DNA of 64,000 nt from Mesorhizobium sp. M00.F.Ca.ET.216.01.1.1 (GCF_004010325.2 NZ_SADR02000003.1:298401-362400); one strand, 5' to 3'; numbered from the stretch's first letter, positions 33,488 through 42,974 are shown. The notes: a model not told the origin generated them from the sequence alone. Translations and numbers: made by a program.

Positions 33488-34524
33488 TTGGGGTGGCGAT
33501 AGGCCTGCACTTTGCTCGGCACGCTCAGGCTCTGTAGGGTGCCTGGGGCGGCGCCGCCGATCCAGCCCAGCACGGAGCGGGCGAGTTCGGCGCCGGCCAG
33601 CCGGAAGTTCTCGTTGACGACCAGCAATTCCCTGCGGAACAGATGCAGCAGTTCCGACGACTGCTTGGACACCACATCGACATCGCGGCCGAGCTTGAGG
33701 CCGGCGTCCTCGATGCCGGCGACGATGGCGAGCGTCGCGGCGGCGGCGCTGCTGATGAAACCATCCGGCCTGACGTCACGGCGCATGACCTGCGCGGTCC
33801 TCATTCTGATCTGCTCGATCGAATGGTCGATCGAAACCGTGTTGAACGGGATTTCGCTGGCGCCGACCTCGCTCAGCGCATCGGTAAAGCCGTTCAGCGT
33901 GTGGCGGTAATAGGTGAGTTCGACAGGCGGTGCCAGCAGAGCGAGCCTGCGGCGGCCGATGCCGGCCAGATGGCGAACCGCCTCGGCCGCGAAAGCGTAA
34001 TTGTCGAAGTCGTGGTAGGGGTGGATCAGCCCCATATCGGTGCGGCCATGCGTGGCAAAGGGAATGCCGCGCTCCAGCATGTAACGGGCCCTCGGGTCGT
34101 TCGGTTGCGTGCGCGAAATGATGACGCCGTCGGCGGAACCGGTTTCCACCAGGTAGCGTATCGGATCCAGGGGATCCTGCGAGCGCGAATAGGGCGTGAC
34201 GATCAGATGATAGGGCGTATCGGCGATGACTTCCGAGACACCGTAGATGATGTCCGAGACAAAGCTCATGATCTCGTGCTCGGTGTTGAGCACCAGGCTG
34301 ATGACGTTGGTCTTGCCGGTCCTGAGGCGCACGCCGGCACGGTTCGGCCGGTAGCCGATCTGCTTGGCGACGAGCTGGACGCGCCGCCTGGTCTCGGCGC
34401 CGATTTCGGGCGCGTCCTTCAGCGCACGTGAGACAGTGGTGACGCCCAGCCCGGTCATGAAGGCGAGCGTCTTCAGCGTCGGCCGGCCCGTCGCCTCGTC
34501 GTCCTTGCTCCGACCTCTGTCCAT
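33484..34524 (-). CDS. LacI-family repressor of the adjacent sugar importer
   Basis: 346 aa. LacI helix-turn-helix at residues about 16-40 (TLKTLAFMTGLGVTTVSRAL), hinge helix near 55-65, and a periplasmic-binding-protein-like effector domain (about 70-335). It is divergent from the importer operon that starts at 34943. Two copies of CTGTAACGTTTCAG-type operator lie between, with the central CG typical of LacI proteins. The effector is probably the imported sugar or a metabolite of it. Confidence 0.9.
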   Translation of the reverse strand: MDRGRSKDDEATGRPTLKTLAFMTGLGVTTVSRALKDAPEIGAETRRRVQLVAKQIGYRPNRAGVRLRTGKTNVISLVLNTEHEIMSFVSDIIYGVSEVIADTPYHLIVTPYSRSQDPLDPIRYLVETGSADGVIISRTQPNDPRARYMLERGIPFATHGRTDMGLIHPYHDFDNYAFAAEAVRHLAGIGRRRLALLAPPVELTYYRHTLNGFTDALSEVGASEIPFNTVSIDHSIEQIRMRTAQVMRRDVRPDGFISSAAAATLAIVAGIEDAGLKLGRDVDVVSKQSSELLHLFRRELLVVNENFRLAGAELARSVLGWIGGAAPGTLQSLSVPSKVQAYRHPN

Positions 34525-34623
34525 TCGTCCCGCCCCGTCAGGCGCATAGCAGTTGCCGGGCTACCGGCAATCGGTGGGTTGCGGCGCACCGCAACTCTCT
34601 GTCTGATGAAAAACCCCTATATA

Positions 34624-34637
34624 CTGAAACGTTACAG
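34624..34637. promoter_or_regulatory. LacI-type operator O2 (repressor-proximal)
   Basis: CTGAAACGTTACAG is the exact reverse complement of the core of the operator at 34911-34924. It lies about 100 nt upstream of the repressor gene, overlapping a TATATA that could be its -10. Confidence 0.7.
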
Positions 34638-34907
34638 ATTGTCACGGCCACTGCACAATGATTGGTAGCAGGACCCAAAAACGAGGGGCCGCTCCATCGC
34701 TTTAAAAACAGTTTGGAATCAGCGAGGGATCGTGCGCGGAACGCATCTTGCCGGCCTTCATGCGCTGCAGCATCATTTTTTGCAGCGCAACCTTTCTGTT
34801 GCGGCGCAGCAGGCGGCATCCGACCAAGGAATTTGTTCGTGTCTCGAAAAAATTTCGACCTGCTTCTATCCGAGGGGTTGCGCAGTCGGTGCAATTGCCG
34901 TATCGAA

Positions 34908-34927
34908 AATCTGTAACGTTTCAGATT
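34908..34927. promoter_or_regulatory. LacI-type operator O1 (importer-proximal)
   Basis: AATCTGTAACGTTTCAGATT is a 20-bp near-perfect palindrome centred on CG. It lies directly ahead of the ribosome site (GGGAGG) of the binding-protein gene. The gap 34525-34942 shows no gene between the two operators, whose centres are about 287 bp apart. Confidence 0.75.
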
Positions 34928-34942
34928 CTGGGAGGAACCGAA

Positions 34943-36181
34943 ATGCGCTATAAACTCATAACTGCTGCGCTGGCAGCGACGGCCGCGCTGCAGTTTGCCG
35001 GCCCGGCGGCCGCGGCGGATCTGGAAGTCACCCATTGGTGGACCTCCGGCGGCGAAGCGGCAGCAGTCGCCGAATTCGCCAAGGCTTTCGACGCGACTGG
35101 TAATCATTGGGTCGACGGCGCCATCGCCGGCTCCGGAGGCACGGCGCGTCCGATCATGATCAGCCGCATCACTGGCGGCGACCCGATGGGAGCGACCCAG
35201 TTCAATCACGGCCGGCAGGCGGAAGAATTGGTGCAGGCTGGGCTGATGCGTGACCTCACCGATCTCGCCACCAAGGACAAGTGGACGGAAATCGTGCGGC
35301 CGAAGAGCCTGCTCGACAGCTGCACCATCGACGGCAAGATCTATTGCGTGCCGGTCAACATCCATTCCTGGCAGTGGCTGTGGCTATCGAATGCGGCCTT
35401 CGAAAAAGCCGGCGTGCCGGTACCGAAGAACTGGAATGAATATGTCGCAGCCGCTCCCGCGCTGGAGAAGGCAGGCATCCTGCCGCTCGCGGTCGGCGGG
35501 CAACCTTGGCAGGCTTCCGGCGCCTTCGATGTGCTGCTTGCGGCGGTGGGCGGCACGGACACGTTCCTCAAAGTCTATAAGGACAAGGACGCAGAATTCG
35601 CCGCTGGGCCCGAGGTCGCCAAGGTCTTCAAGGCCGCGGACGATGCCCGCAAAATGGCGAAGAACACCAATGTGCAGGACTGGAACCAGGCAACCAATCT
35701 CGTCATTACCGGTAAGGCCGGTGGCCAGATCATGGGTGACTGGGCACAGGGCGAGTTCCAGGTTGCCGGTCAGACCGCCGGCAAGGACTATACTTGCCTT
35801 CCGGGCCTCGGTCTGAACGAGGTTATCGCCACCGGCGGTGACGCTTTCTACTTCCCGCTGCTGAAGGACGCCGAAAAGTCCAAGGCGCAGGAAGTGCTGG
35901 CCGAGACGCTGCTCGATCCCAAGACGCAGGTCGCCTTCAACCTCAAGAAAGGTTCGCTGCCAGTGCGCGGCGATGTCGACCTCAAGGCGGCGAACGACTG
36001 CATGAAGAAGGGACTCGACATCCTGGCCAAGGGCAGCGTCATGCCCTGGACGGACCAGCTGCTTTCGCAGGATAGCCAGAAGCAGAAGGAGGATCTTTTC
36101 TCCGAGTTCTTCGCCAAACCGGACATGACCGTGGAAGAGGCGCAGAAGCGCTTCGCCGACATCGTCGCTTCGGCCGACTGA
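34943..36181 (+). CDS. CUT1-type sugar ABC transporter substrate-binding protein
   Basis: 412 aa. Signal peptide residues 1-24 (ends PAAAA). The mature protein starts DLEVTHWWTSGGEAAAV, typical of the glucose/mannose-type binding proteins. Aromatic-rich sugar contacts such as IHSWQWLWLS and GGQPWQASG are visible, and two cysteines in SCTIDGKIYC may form a disulfide. GGGAGG precedes ATG 34943. It is the first gene of an operon with two permeases, an ATPase and three enzymes. The ligand is probably glucose-like or a glycoside. Confidence 0.9.
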   Translation: MRYKLITAALAATAALQFAGPAAAADLEVTHWWTSGGEAAAVAEFAKAFDATGNHWVDGAIAGSGGTARPIMISRITGGDPMGATQFNHGRQAEELVQAGLMRDLTDLATKDKWTEIVRPKSLLDSCTIDGKIYCVPVNIHSWQWLWLSNAAFEKAGVPVPKNWNEYVAAAPALEKAGILPLAVGGQPWQASGAFDVLLAAVGGTDTFLKVYKDKDAEFAAGPEVAKVFKAADDARKMAKNTNVQDWNQATNLVITGKAGGQIMGDWAQGEFQVAGQTAGKDYTCLPGLGLNEVIATGGDAFYFPLLKDAEKSKAQEVLAETLLDPKTQVAFNLKKGSLPVRGDVDLKAANDCMKKGLDILAKGSVMPWTDQLLSQDSQKQKEDLFSEFFAKPDMTVEEAQKRFADIVASAD

Positions 36182-36266
36182 AGATCGACGAACCGCCTCA
36201 CTCCCGACCCTGCGAGCGCAAGGTCGGGAGTGTACCGCCCTTACCCGATCCCGCGCGGCTGTTGAG

Positions 36267-37160
36267 ATGAGCAAGAGCGAACGCCCTAACCAACTCTTCC
36301 GCAACCTCAATGCGAAGATCGCCTCGATCCCGATGATCCTCACCGCCCTGGTGGTCTTCGTCGGCGGTACTGTGTGGACGGTGTTCTATTCCTTCACGAA
36401 TTCGAAGCTCCTGCCGCGGCTGCACTTCATCGGGCTCGACCAGTACCACCGGCTGTGGTCGACGCCGCGCTGGCTGGTCTCGATCGAGAACCTGCTGATC
36501 TACGGCGTGCTGTCGCTGGTGTTCTCGCTGGTGATCGGCTTCCTCCTCGCTGCCCTGCTCGACCAGAAGATCCGGTTCGAGGACACGTTCCGAACCATTT
36601 TCCTCTATCCCTTCGCCCTCTCCTTCATCGTCACTGGTCTTGTCTGGCAGTGGCTGCTCAACCCCGAATTCGGGGTCCAGGGGGTGGTGCGCAGCCTGGG
36701 CTGGGAGAGCTTCAGCTTCGATCCGCTCTATAATTCCAGCATCGTCATCTACGGCATATTGATCGCCGCTCTCTGGCAAGGCACCGGGCTCATCATGTGC
36801 CTGATGCTGGCAGGTCTGCGCGGCATCGATGAGGATATCTGGAAGGCCGCGCGGGTGGATGGGATACCGACCTGGAAGACCTATCTCTTCATCATCATAC
36901 CGATGATGCGGCCGGTCTTCATCACCACGCTCGTCATCATCGCCTCCAACATCGTTCGCGTCTACGATCTTGTCGTCGCCCAGACCAGCGGCGGGCCCGG
37001 CATCGCCTCCGAAGTCCCGGCCAAATATGTCTATGACTACATGTTCTTCGCCCAGAACCTCGGTCAGGGCTTTGCCGCCTCGACCATGATGCTGCTGTCC
37101 GTAGTGATCGTGATCGTGCCGTGGGCCTATCTCGAATTTGGAGGCAAGAAGCGTGTCTGA
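36267..37160 (+). CDS. Sugar ABC transporter permease (MalF type)
   Basis: 297 aa, six predicted TM helices. The EAA loop is recognisable in LAGLRGIDEDIWKAARVDG. A short N-terminus is followed by TM1 at about 16-36. It pairs with the MalG-type permease that overlaps its 3' end by 8 nt. Confidence 0.92.
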   Translation: MSKSERPNQLFRNLNAKIASIPMILTALVVFVGGTVWTVFYSFTNSKLLPRLHFIGLDQYHRLWSTPRWLVSIENLLIYGVLSLVFSLVIGFLLAALLDQKIRFEDTFRTIFLYPFALSFIVTGLVWQWLLNPEFGVQGVVRSLGWESFSFDPLYNSSIVIYGILIAALWQGTGLIMCLMLAGLRGIDEDIWKAARVDGIPTWKTYLFIIIPMMRPVFITTLVIIASNIVRVYDLVVAQTSGGPGIASEVPAKYVYDYMFFAQNLGQGFAASTMMLLSVVIVIVPWAYLEFGGKKRV

Positions 37161-38088
37161 CCAAACCGTTTCCCTGCCTGCAGGTGTGGACACCATCGGG
37201 CTCGAAGCGTACGGGCCGAGCGGACCGAAGCCGCGGCATACGTTCTCGCGCCGCAACATTTTCCTCTATGGCACGCTCATCGTGGTGGCGCTTTACTATC
37301 TCTTGCCGCTCTACGTGATGGTGGTGACATCGCTCAAAGGCATGCCGGAGATACGCCTCGGCAACATCTTCTCGCCGCCGCTCGAGATCACGTTCGAGCC
37401 TTGGGTCAAGGCCTGGTCGACCGCCTGCACGGGGCTCAACTGCGACGGGCTCTCGCGTGGCTTCTGGAATTCGGTGCGCATCACCATTCCGTCGGTGATC
37501 CTGTCGATCGCGATCGCTTCCGTGAACGGTTATGCGCTTGCCAACTGGCGCTTCAAAGGGGCCGATACTTTCTTCATCATCCTGATCGTCGGCGCCTTCA
37601 TTCCCTATCAGGTGATGATCTATCCAATCGTCATCATCCTGCGCGAGATCGGCCTCTACGGCAGCCTCAAAGGCCTGGTGATCGTCCATTCCATTTTCGG
37701 CATGCCGATCCTGACGCTGTTGTTCCGCAATTATTTCTCGTCGATGCCGGAAGAGCTGTTCCGGGCAGCGCGCGTCGACGGCGCCGGCTTCTGGGGCATC
37801 TATTTCCGCATCATGCTGCCGATGTCGCTGCCGATTTTCGTCGTCGCCATCATCCTGCAGGTGACCGGCATCTGGAACGACTTCCTGTTCGGCGTCGTCT
37901 ACACCCGCCCCGACACCTATCCGATGACGGTGCAGCTCAACAACATCGTCAACTCGGTGCAAGGCGTGAAGGAATACAACGTCAACATGGCCGCCACCAT
38001 CCTGACGGGCCTCGTACCGCTCGTCGTCTACTTCGTTTCCGGCAAGCTCTTCGTGCGTGGCATTGCCGCCGGCGCAGTGAAAGGATGA
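37153..38088 (+). CDS. Sugar ABC transporter permease (MalG type)
   Basis: 311 aa. A soluble N-terminus of about 40 residues precedes TM1 (about 43-62). The EAA loop is in SSMPEELFRAARVDGAG. The GTG at 37153 (VSDQTVSL) is chosen because GGAGG at 37140-37144 gives normal spacing; the TTG at 37138 overlaps that site. The protein ends with the short C-terminus typical of MalG proteins. Confidence 0.9.
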   Translation: MSDQTVSLPAGVDTIGLEAYGPSGPKPRHTFSRRNIFLYGTLIVVALYYLLPLYVMVVTSLKGMPEIRLGNIFSPPLEITFEPWVKAWSTACTGLNCDGLSRGFWNSVRITIPSVILSIAIASVNGYALANWRFKGADTFFIILIVGAFIPYQVMIYPIVIILREIGLYGSLKGLVIVHSIFGMPILTLLFRNYFSSMPEELFRAARVDGAGFWGIYFRIMLPMSLPIFVVAIILQVTGIWNDFLFGVVYTRPDTYPMTVQLNNIVNSVQGVKEYNVNMAATILTGLVPLVVYFVSGKLFVRGIAAGAVKG

Positions 38089-38090
38089 TG

Positions 38091-39191
38091 ATGACAAGAA
38101 TCGAAAATCCCAGTGTCTCAATCCGGGATCTGTCGCTGAATTTCGGCGCAATTTCGGTGCTGGAGACGCTCAATCTCGACGTCGCCGAGGGCGAGTTCAT
38201 CGTGCTGCTCGGTCCGTCGGGCTGCGGCAAGTCGACCTTGCTCAACTGCATTGCCGGCCTGCTCGACGTCTCGGAAGGCCGCATCTTCATCAAGGGCAAG
38301 AACGTCACCTGGGAAGAGCCGAAGGACCGCGGCATCGGCATGGTATTCCAGTCCTATGCGCTCTATCCGCAGATGACGGTGGAGAGGAACCTGTCCTTCG
38401 GGCTGCGTGTTGCTGGCATCCCCAAGGACGACATCGCCAAGCGCATCGCGCGGGCTGCCGAAATCCTGCAGATCGAGCCACTGCTGCAGCGCAAGCCGTC
38501 AGCGCTTTCGGGCGGCCAGCGCCAGCGCGTCGCGATCGGGCGGGCGCTGGTGCGCGATGTCGATGTCTTCCTGTTCGACGAGCCGCTCTCCAATCTCGAC
38601 GCCAAGCTGCGCTCGGAGCTGCGCGTTGAAATCAAGCTGCTGCACAGCAAGCTGCAAAACACCATGATCTATGTCACCCACGACCAGATCGAGGCGATGA
38701 CGCTGGCCGACCGCATCGCGGTGATGAAGGGCGGCGTCATCCAGCAGCTCGATGCGCCGCAGACGATCTACAACCGGCCGGTCAACCGCTTCGTTGCCGG
38801 GTTCCTCGGCTCGCCAGCTATGAATTTTCTCGAGGGACAACTGGAAACCGGCGCCGGCCCGATATTCAAGACCGACGGTGTCTCGGTGCCGCTCGAGCGC
38901 TACGCCTTCGACAGCACAGGCCCCGCCGCCGGCGCCTGCGTGCTCGGGATCAGGCCCGAACACATCGCCTTCGGCGAGGCGGCAAGGTCAATGCCCTTCA
39001 CCACCGACGGGGCCGTCGAGATCGTCGAGCCGATGGGCTCGGACACGCTGGTGTGGACGAAGCTCGGCGGCCACATTCTTTCCTTCCGCGTCGAGGCGGA
39101 AAGGACACTCCGCAACGGCGACCCGATCCGGATCGGTTTCGATCCCGCCCGCGCCTCGCTGTTCGACGCCGCAACCGGCAACCGCATGTAG
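38091..39191 (+). CDS. Sugar ABC transporter ATPase (MalK/UgpC type)
   Basis: 366 aa. Walker A GPSGCGKSTLLN, Q-loop VFQSYALYP, signature LSGGQRQRVAIGRA, Walker B VFLFDEPLSNLD and H-loop YVTHDQIEAMT. The C-terminal regulatory OB-type domain (about 240-366) carries LGIRPEHI. Three consecutive ATG codons (38085, 38088, 38091) overlap the permease stop; 38085 and 38091 are in frame. The last has the best spacing from GAAAGG. Confidence 0.92.
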   Translation: MTRIENPSVSIRDLSLNFGAISVLETLNLDVAEGEFIVLLGPSGCGKSTLLNCIAGLLDVSEGRIFIKGKNVTWEEPKDRGIGMVFQSYALYPQMTVERNLSFGLRVAGIPKDDIAKRIARAAEILQIEPLLQRKPSALSGGQRQRVAIGRALVRDVDVFLFDEPLSNLDAKLRSELRVEIKLLHSKLQNTMIYVTHDQIEAMTLADRIAVMKGGVIQQLDAPQTIYNRPVNRFVAGFLGSPAMNFLEGQLETGAGPIFKTDGVSVPLERYAFDSTGPAAGACVLGIRPEHIAFGEAARSMPFTTDGAVEIVEPMGSDTLVWTKLGGHILSFRVEAERTLRNGDPIRIGFDPARASLFDAATGNRM

Positions 39192-39233
39192 CCTCCCAAG
39201 AACCACCTATCCCCAAGAGAACGGACAGAGACT

Positions 39234-39980
39234 ATGAACTGGTCATTCCAACTTTACAGTGCGCGCAATTTCCAGCCTTGGGAGGACGTGCTCAAGACGC
39301 TCGGCAAGCTCGGCTACAGCGAAGTCGAAGGGTTCGGCGGCGTCTATGACGACCCGAAGGCATTCCGCGCCGAGCTCGACAAGAACGGGCTCGCCATGCC
39401 GACCGGGCATTTCTCGATCGACGCGCTCGAAAAGGATTTCGACGGCGTGCGCAAAATCGCCGACGCGCTTGGCATCACGCTGCTCATCTGCCCGTTTCTG
39501 ATGGCCGATGCCAGGCCGACCGACGCAGCCGGCTGGAGCAGCTTCGGCGCCCGCCTGGCCAAGGTCGGCGAGACGGCTGACAAGGCCGGCTACGGCTTTG
39601 CCTGGCACAACCATGATTTCGAGTTCAAGACACTCGCAGATGGCTCGGTGCCGCAAGACCATATCCTGTCTTCGGCGCCCGACATTGGTTGGGAGATGGA
39701 CGTCGCCTGGGTAGTGCGCGGCAGCGTCGATCCGCTGCCCTGGATCGAGAAGCACGGCAGGCGCATCGTCGCCGTCCATGTCAAGGACATGGCCAAGCCC
39801 GGCGAGGGCCTCGACGAGGACGGCTGGTCGGACGTCGGCCACGGCACCATCGACTGGGCCGGCCTGATCAAGGCCTTGCGCGCCAAAAGCGCCGCCAAGT
39901 ACTACGTCATGGAACAGGACAACCCCAATGACATCGAGCGTTTTGCCCGCCGCTCGATCGCAGCCGCCAAGACCTATTAG
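39234..39980 (+). CDS. Sugar phosphate isomerase/epimerase family protein
   Basis: 248 aa, short xylose-isomerase-like TIM barrel. Candidate metal ligands are in AWHNHDFEF, GWEMDVAWV, VAVHVKDM and VMEQDNP. This group includes proteins annotated as sugar phosphate isomerases and 2-keto-myo-inositol-type dehydratases. It lies between the importer and a Gfo/Idh oxidoreductase (11 nt downstream), so it acts on the imported sugar or its keto form. Confidence 0.85.
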   Translation: MNWSFQLYSARNFQPWEDVLKTLGKLGYSEVEGFGGVYDDPKAFRAELDKNGLAMPTGHFSIDALEKDFDGVRKIADALGITLLICPFLMADARPTDAAGWSSFGARLAKVGETADKAGYGFAWHNHDFEFKTLADGSVPQDHILSSAPDIGWEMDVAWVVRGSVDPLPWIEKHGRRIVAVHVKDMAKPGEGLDEDGWSDVGHGTIDWAGLIKALRAKSAAKYYVMEQDNPNDIERFARRSIAAAKTY

Positions 39981-39991
39981 GAGCAATCAGC

Positions 39992-41143
39992 ATGGCAAGA
40001 AAACTTGGTATCGGCGTCATCGGCTGCGGCAACATCTCAAAGGCGTATTTTTCGCTGGCGCCGCTGTTTCGCGGCATCGAGATGCGCGCCTGCGCAGACA
40101 TCAACATGGCGGCGGCAAAGGTTCGGGCGCTGGAGTTCAAGCTGCGCGCAGAGACCGTCGACGGGCTGCTCAAGGCCGATGACATCGACATCATCGTCAA
40201 CCTCACCATTCCGGCGGTGCACTATGAAGTGTCGAAGCAGATCCTCGATGCCGGCAAGCATGTCTATTCGGAAAAGCCGTTCGTGCTGTCGGTCAAGGAA
40301 GGACTCGACCTGAAGCAGCGGGCGGAGAAAAAGGGGCTACGCATCGGCTCGGCGCCAGACACGTTCTTCGGCGGTGCGCACCAGCTTGTACGCAACCTGA
40401 TCGACACCGGCAAGCTCGGCAAGATCACCAGCGGCACATGCCATGTGATGAGCCATGGCATGGAGCATTGGCATCCCAATCCCGACTTCTTCTTCCTGCC
40501 GGGCGCGGGTCCAGTGCTCGACATCGGGCCCTATTACATCACCAACCTGATCCAGCTTATCGGGCCAGTAAAGCAGGTGGCGGCCTTCGCTTCTATCCCG
40601 GCAAAGGAACGCACCATCAGCTCGAAACCGCGCGCGGGCGAAAAAATCCCGGTCGCTACGCCAACGACGATCCACGGCGTGATGGAGTTCGAGAATGGCG
40701 CCGTAGTGACGCTCAATACCAGCTGGGACGTGTGGAGCCATGGCCATGCGCCGATGGAACTCTATGGCGAGGCGGGCACGGTGTTCGTGCCGGATCCGAA
40801 TTTCTTCGGCGGCGACGTGCGCTTCACCGAGGGGGCCAAGCCGGTCAAGAAGCTGCCGAAATGGAAGCATCCGTTTGGCGTGCCCAACGAGATGCATTCG
40901 CAGGGCATGATGGCCAATTACCGCACCGCCGGTCTGGCCGACATGGCATTGGCGATTGCGGAAGGCCGGCCGCACCGCTGCTCGATGGAACTGGCGCTGC
41001 ATGCCGTCGACGTGATGACCGGCCTGTTGCGGTCCGGCGAGACTGCGAAGGTCGTCGCCATGCAGACCACCTGCGAACGGCCTGCAGCACTGGGCGTCAA
41101 GGAAGCGAAAGAGCTGCTGGCGAAGAAGAACAAGAACAAGTAG
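39992..41143 (+). CDS. Gfo/Idh/MocA family oxidoreductase
   Basis: 383 aa. The NAD motif is IGVIGCGNISKAYF at residue 6, the signature YSEKPF near residue 90, and the catalytic region LDIGPYYITNLIQLIGPV. It probably oxidises a C-OH of the imported sugar, with the TIM-barrel protein next to it handling the keto product. AGGAG precedes the ATG. The locus 39234-41143 mirrors the isomerase plus Gfo/Idh pair at 4759-7157, but sequence similarity between the two pairs is low. Confidence 0.88.
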   Translation: MARKLGIGVIGCGNISKAYFSLAPLFRGIEMRACADINMAAAKVRALEFKLRAETVDGLLKADDIDIIVNLTIPAVHYEVSKQILDAGKHVYSEKPFVLSVKEGLDLKQRAEKKGLRIGSAPDTFFGGAHQLVRNLIDTGKLGKITSGTCHVMSHGMEHWHPNPDFFFLPGAGPVLDIGPYYITNLIQLIGPVKQVAAFASIPAKERTISSKPRAGEKIPVATPTTIHGVMEFENGAVVTLNTSWDVWSHGHAPMELYGEAGTVFVPDPNFFGGDVRFTEGAKPVKKLPKWKHPFGVPNEMHSQGMMANYRTAGLADMALAIAEGRPHRCSMELALHAVDVMTGLLRSGETAKVVAMQTTCERPAALGVKEAKELLAKKNKNK

Positions 41144-41212
41144 GCGGGTGGCGCGCCTCACGGGAGAAGCGGACAAGCTCCAACGTTTGCGATCCCCTCT
41201 CCCCGTTTTTGC

Positions 41213-41235
41213 GGGGTAAGGGTAAGGGTAAGGGG
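41213..41235 (+). other. Telomere-like G-tract cluster with G-quadruplex potential
   Basis: Four runs of three or four G are separated by three TAA spacers (GGGG-TAA-GGG-TAA-GGG-TAA-GGGG). This lies in the 157-nt gap between the Gfo/Idh and aldo/keto reductase genes. It is preceded by CCCC-GTTTTTGC-GGGG, which could form a competing hairpin. The pattern is perfect for an intramolecular G-quadruplex in DNA or mRNA. Confidence 0.6.
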
Positions 41236-41300
41236 CAGAGCCGACTCGCCGCGTTGTCGCGGCGGCAGTTGTCGGGCACGTTTTGATTTGAGGATTTTCC

Positions 41301-42347
41301 ATGCCCTATGCCCCCGCCGAAAACCGTTATGAGAAAATGATCTACAATCGCTGCGGGCGGTCCGGCCTGAAGTTGCCGGCGATCTCGCTCGGGCTGTGGC
41401 ACAATTTCGGTAACGACACGCCGCATAGAACCAAGCAGGCGATTGTGCGCAAGGCCTTCGATCTTGGCATCACGCATTTCGACCTCGCCAACAATTACGG
41501 CCCGCCGCCAGGCTCCGCGGAGACGGCTTTCGGCGAAATTCTCAGGACGGACTTCGCCGCCTATCGCGACGAACTGATCATCTCGACCAAGGCCGGTTAC
41601 GAAATGTGGCCGGGACCTTATGGTGAATGGGGTGGGCGCAAATATGTGCTGGCCAGCCTCGATCAGAGCCTGAAGCGGATGGGTCTCGACTATGTCGACA
41701 TCTTCTATTCGCACCGCTTCGATCCCGACACACCGCTGGAAGAAACGATGGGCGCGCTCGACCACGCGGTGCGCTCCGGCAAGGCGCTCTATGCCGGCAT
41801 CTCCTCCTACAATTCGCAGCGCACGCGCGAAGCCGCCGATATCTTGAAGCAGCTCGGCACGCCTTGCGTCATCCATCAGCCGAGCTACTCGATGCTCAAC
41901 CGTTGGGTAGAGGAAGACGGCCTGCTCGACACGCTGGAAGGGCTCGGCGTCGGCTCGATCGTGTTCTCGCCGCTTGCGCAAGGCATGCTGACCGACAAAT
42001 ATCTTGGCGGCATCCCTGAGGGCAGCCGCGCCAACCAAGGCAAGTCGCTGCGCCCGTCGTTCATCAACGACAAGACCATCACCAATATCAAGGCGCTGAA
42101 CGCGATCGCCTGTCGCCGCGGCCAGACGCTGGCACAGATGGCGCTGGCCTGGGTGCTGCGCAAGGGCCGAGTGACCTCGGCGCTGATTGGTGCCAGCCGG
42201 CCGGAACAGGTCGAGGATTGCGTCGGCGCGCTGAACGTGCTCGGCTTCAGCGATGCTGAACTGGGCGAGATCGACACCTATGCGCGCGAAGCCGACATCA
42301 ACCTGTGGGCGGCCTCGGCTGAGCGCAAGGGTCCGCCGAGGAAGTAG
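41301..42347 (+). CDS. Aldo/keto reductase, YghZ-type (L-glyceraldehyde 3-phosphate reductase-like)
   Basis: 348 aa. AKR14-like barrel: catalytic Asp/Tyr in THFDLANNYGPPPGSAE, Lys in ISTKAGYEMWPGPYGEW, and His in DIFYSHRFDPDTP. The extended WPGPYGEWGGRKY insertion is diagnostic of the YghZ/Kv-beta-like group. These NADPH enzymes reduce aldehydes such as L-glyceraldehyde 3-phosphate and methylglyoxal. It follows the sugar operon on the same strand and may be its last member. Confidence 0.88.
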   Translation: MPYAPAENRYEKMIYNRCGRSGLKLPAISLGLWHNFGNDTPHRTKQAIVRKAFDLGITHFDLANNYGPPPGSAETAFGEILRTDFAAYRDELIISTKAGYEMWPGPYGEWGGRKYVLASLDQSLKRMGLDYVDIFYSHRFDPDTPLEETMGALDHAVRSGKALYAGISSYNSQRTREAADILKQLGTPCVIHQPSYSMLNRWVEEDGLLDTLEGLGVGSIVFSPLAQGMLTDKYLGGIPEGSRANQGKSLRPSFINDKTITNIKALNAIACRRGQTLAQMALAWVLRKGRVTSALIGASRPEQVEDCVGALNVLGFSDAELGEIDTYAREADINLWAASAERKGPPRK

Positions 42348-42569
42348 CGCGCCACACAAGCCGGCAACTTGTCCGACCAAGACGGCGGGACCTGTTCTCG
42401 CCTTCTTTTTTCAGGTGCCAAATACCAGTTTCCGAGTTTGGCTGGCTAGTGCGCCGCGCTGGCGCAGAAACAGTAGCAAAAATGCCTGTTCGTCGCTATC
42501 TGGATAGGATTGGAACCGCTTGCATGCGGAAATGACGTGCAAGGGCGCAAGCGGGTTGAAAGCAGGATC

Positions 42570-42974
42570 ATGGCAGCAAGGGATGTGCTGACGAAGAACC
42601 AGTTGTGCGTGCTCGAGAAACTCGAGGCCGCCAGCGGGCCGCTCAGCGCCTATACATTGCTCGACCAACTTCGGGAACGCGGCTTTCGCGCGCCGCTGCA
42701 GGTCTATCGCGCGCTCGACACGCTGGTGAAGTCCGGTTTCGTGCACAGGCTCGAAAGCCTCAATTCCTTCGTCGCCTGCGCCGAGCCGCACGACCACAGC
42801 CATTCGATGACCGCCTTCGCCATTTGCGACACATGCGGGCAGGTGACGGAAATGTCCGACCACGATATCGGCCACCGGCTCGACGAATGGGTACGCTCGA
42901 CGGGCTTTGCCGCCAAAAAAGCGGTGATCGAATTCCGCGGCACCTGCGCCAAGTGCCGGGCCGAGGCGGCTTAA
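42570..42974 (+). CDS. Fur-family metal-responsive repressor, probably Zur-type
   Basis: 134 aa. N-terminal winged helix (about 8-75; PLQVYRALDTLVKSGFVHRL is the recognition region). The C-terminal dimer domain has His-rich HDHSH, the CDTCG pair and CAKC near the C-terminus, the usual structural zinc cysteines. The MTAFAICDTCGQVTEM block is closest to zinc-type (Zur) proteins, but Fur or Irr cannot be excluded. The ATG at 42570 follows AGGA; 20 earlier codons are open but unlikely. A repeat element starts right after its stop codon. Confidence 0.8.
   Translation: MAARDVLTKNQLCVLEKLEAASGPLSAYTLLDQLRERGFRAPLQVYRALDTLVKSGFVHRLESLNSFVACAEPHDHSHSMTAFAICDTCGQVTEMSDHDIGHRLDEWVRSTGFAAKKAVIEFRGTCAKCRAEAA

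Noticed and set aside
34662..34916. An 84-codon frame between the LacI gene and the sugar-binding-protein gene
   Set aside because: It lies between the two operators, has no ribosome site and resembles no family.
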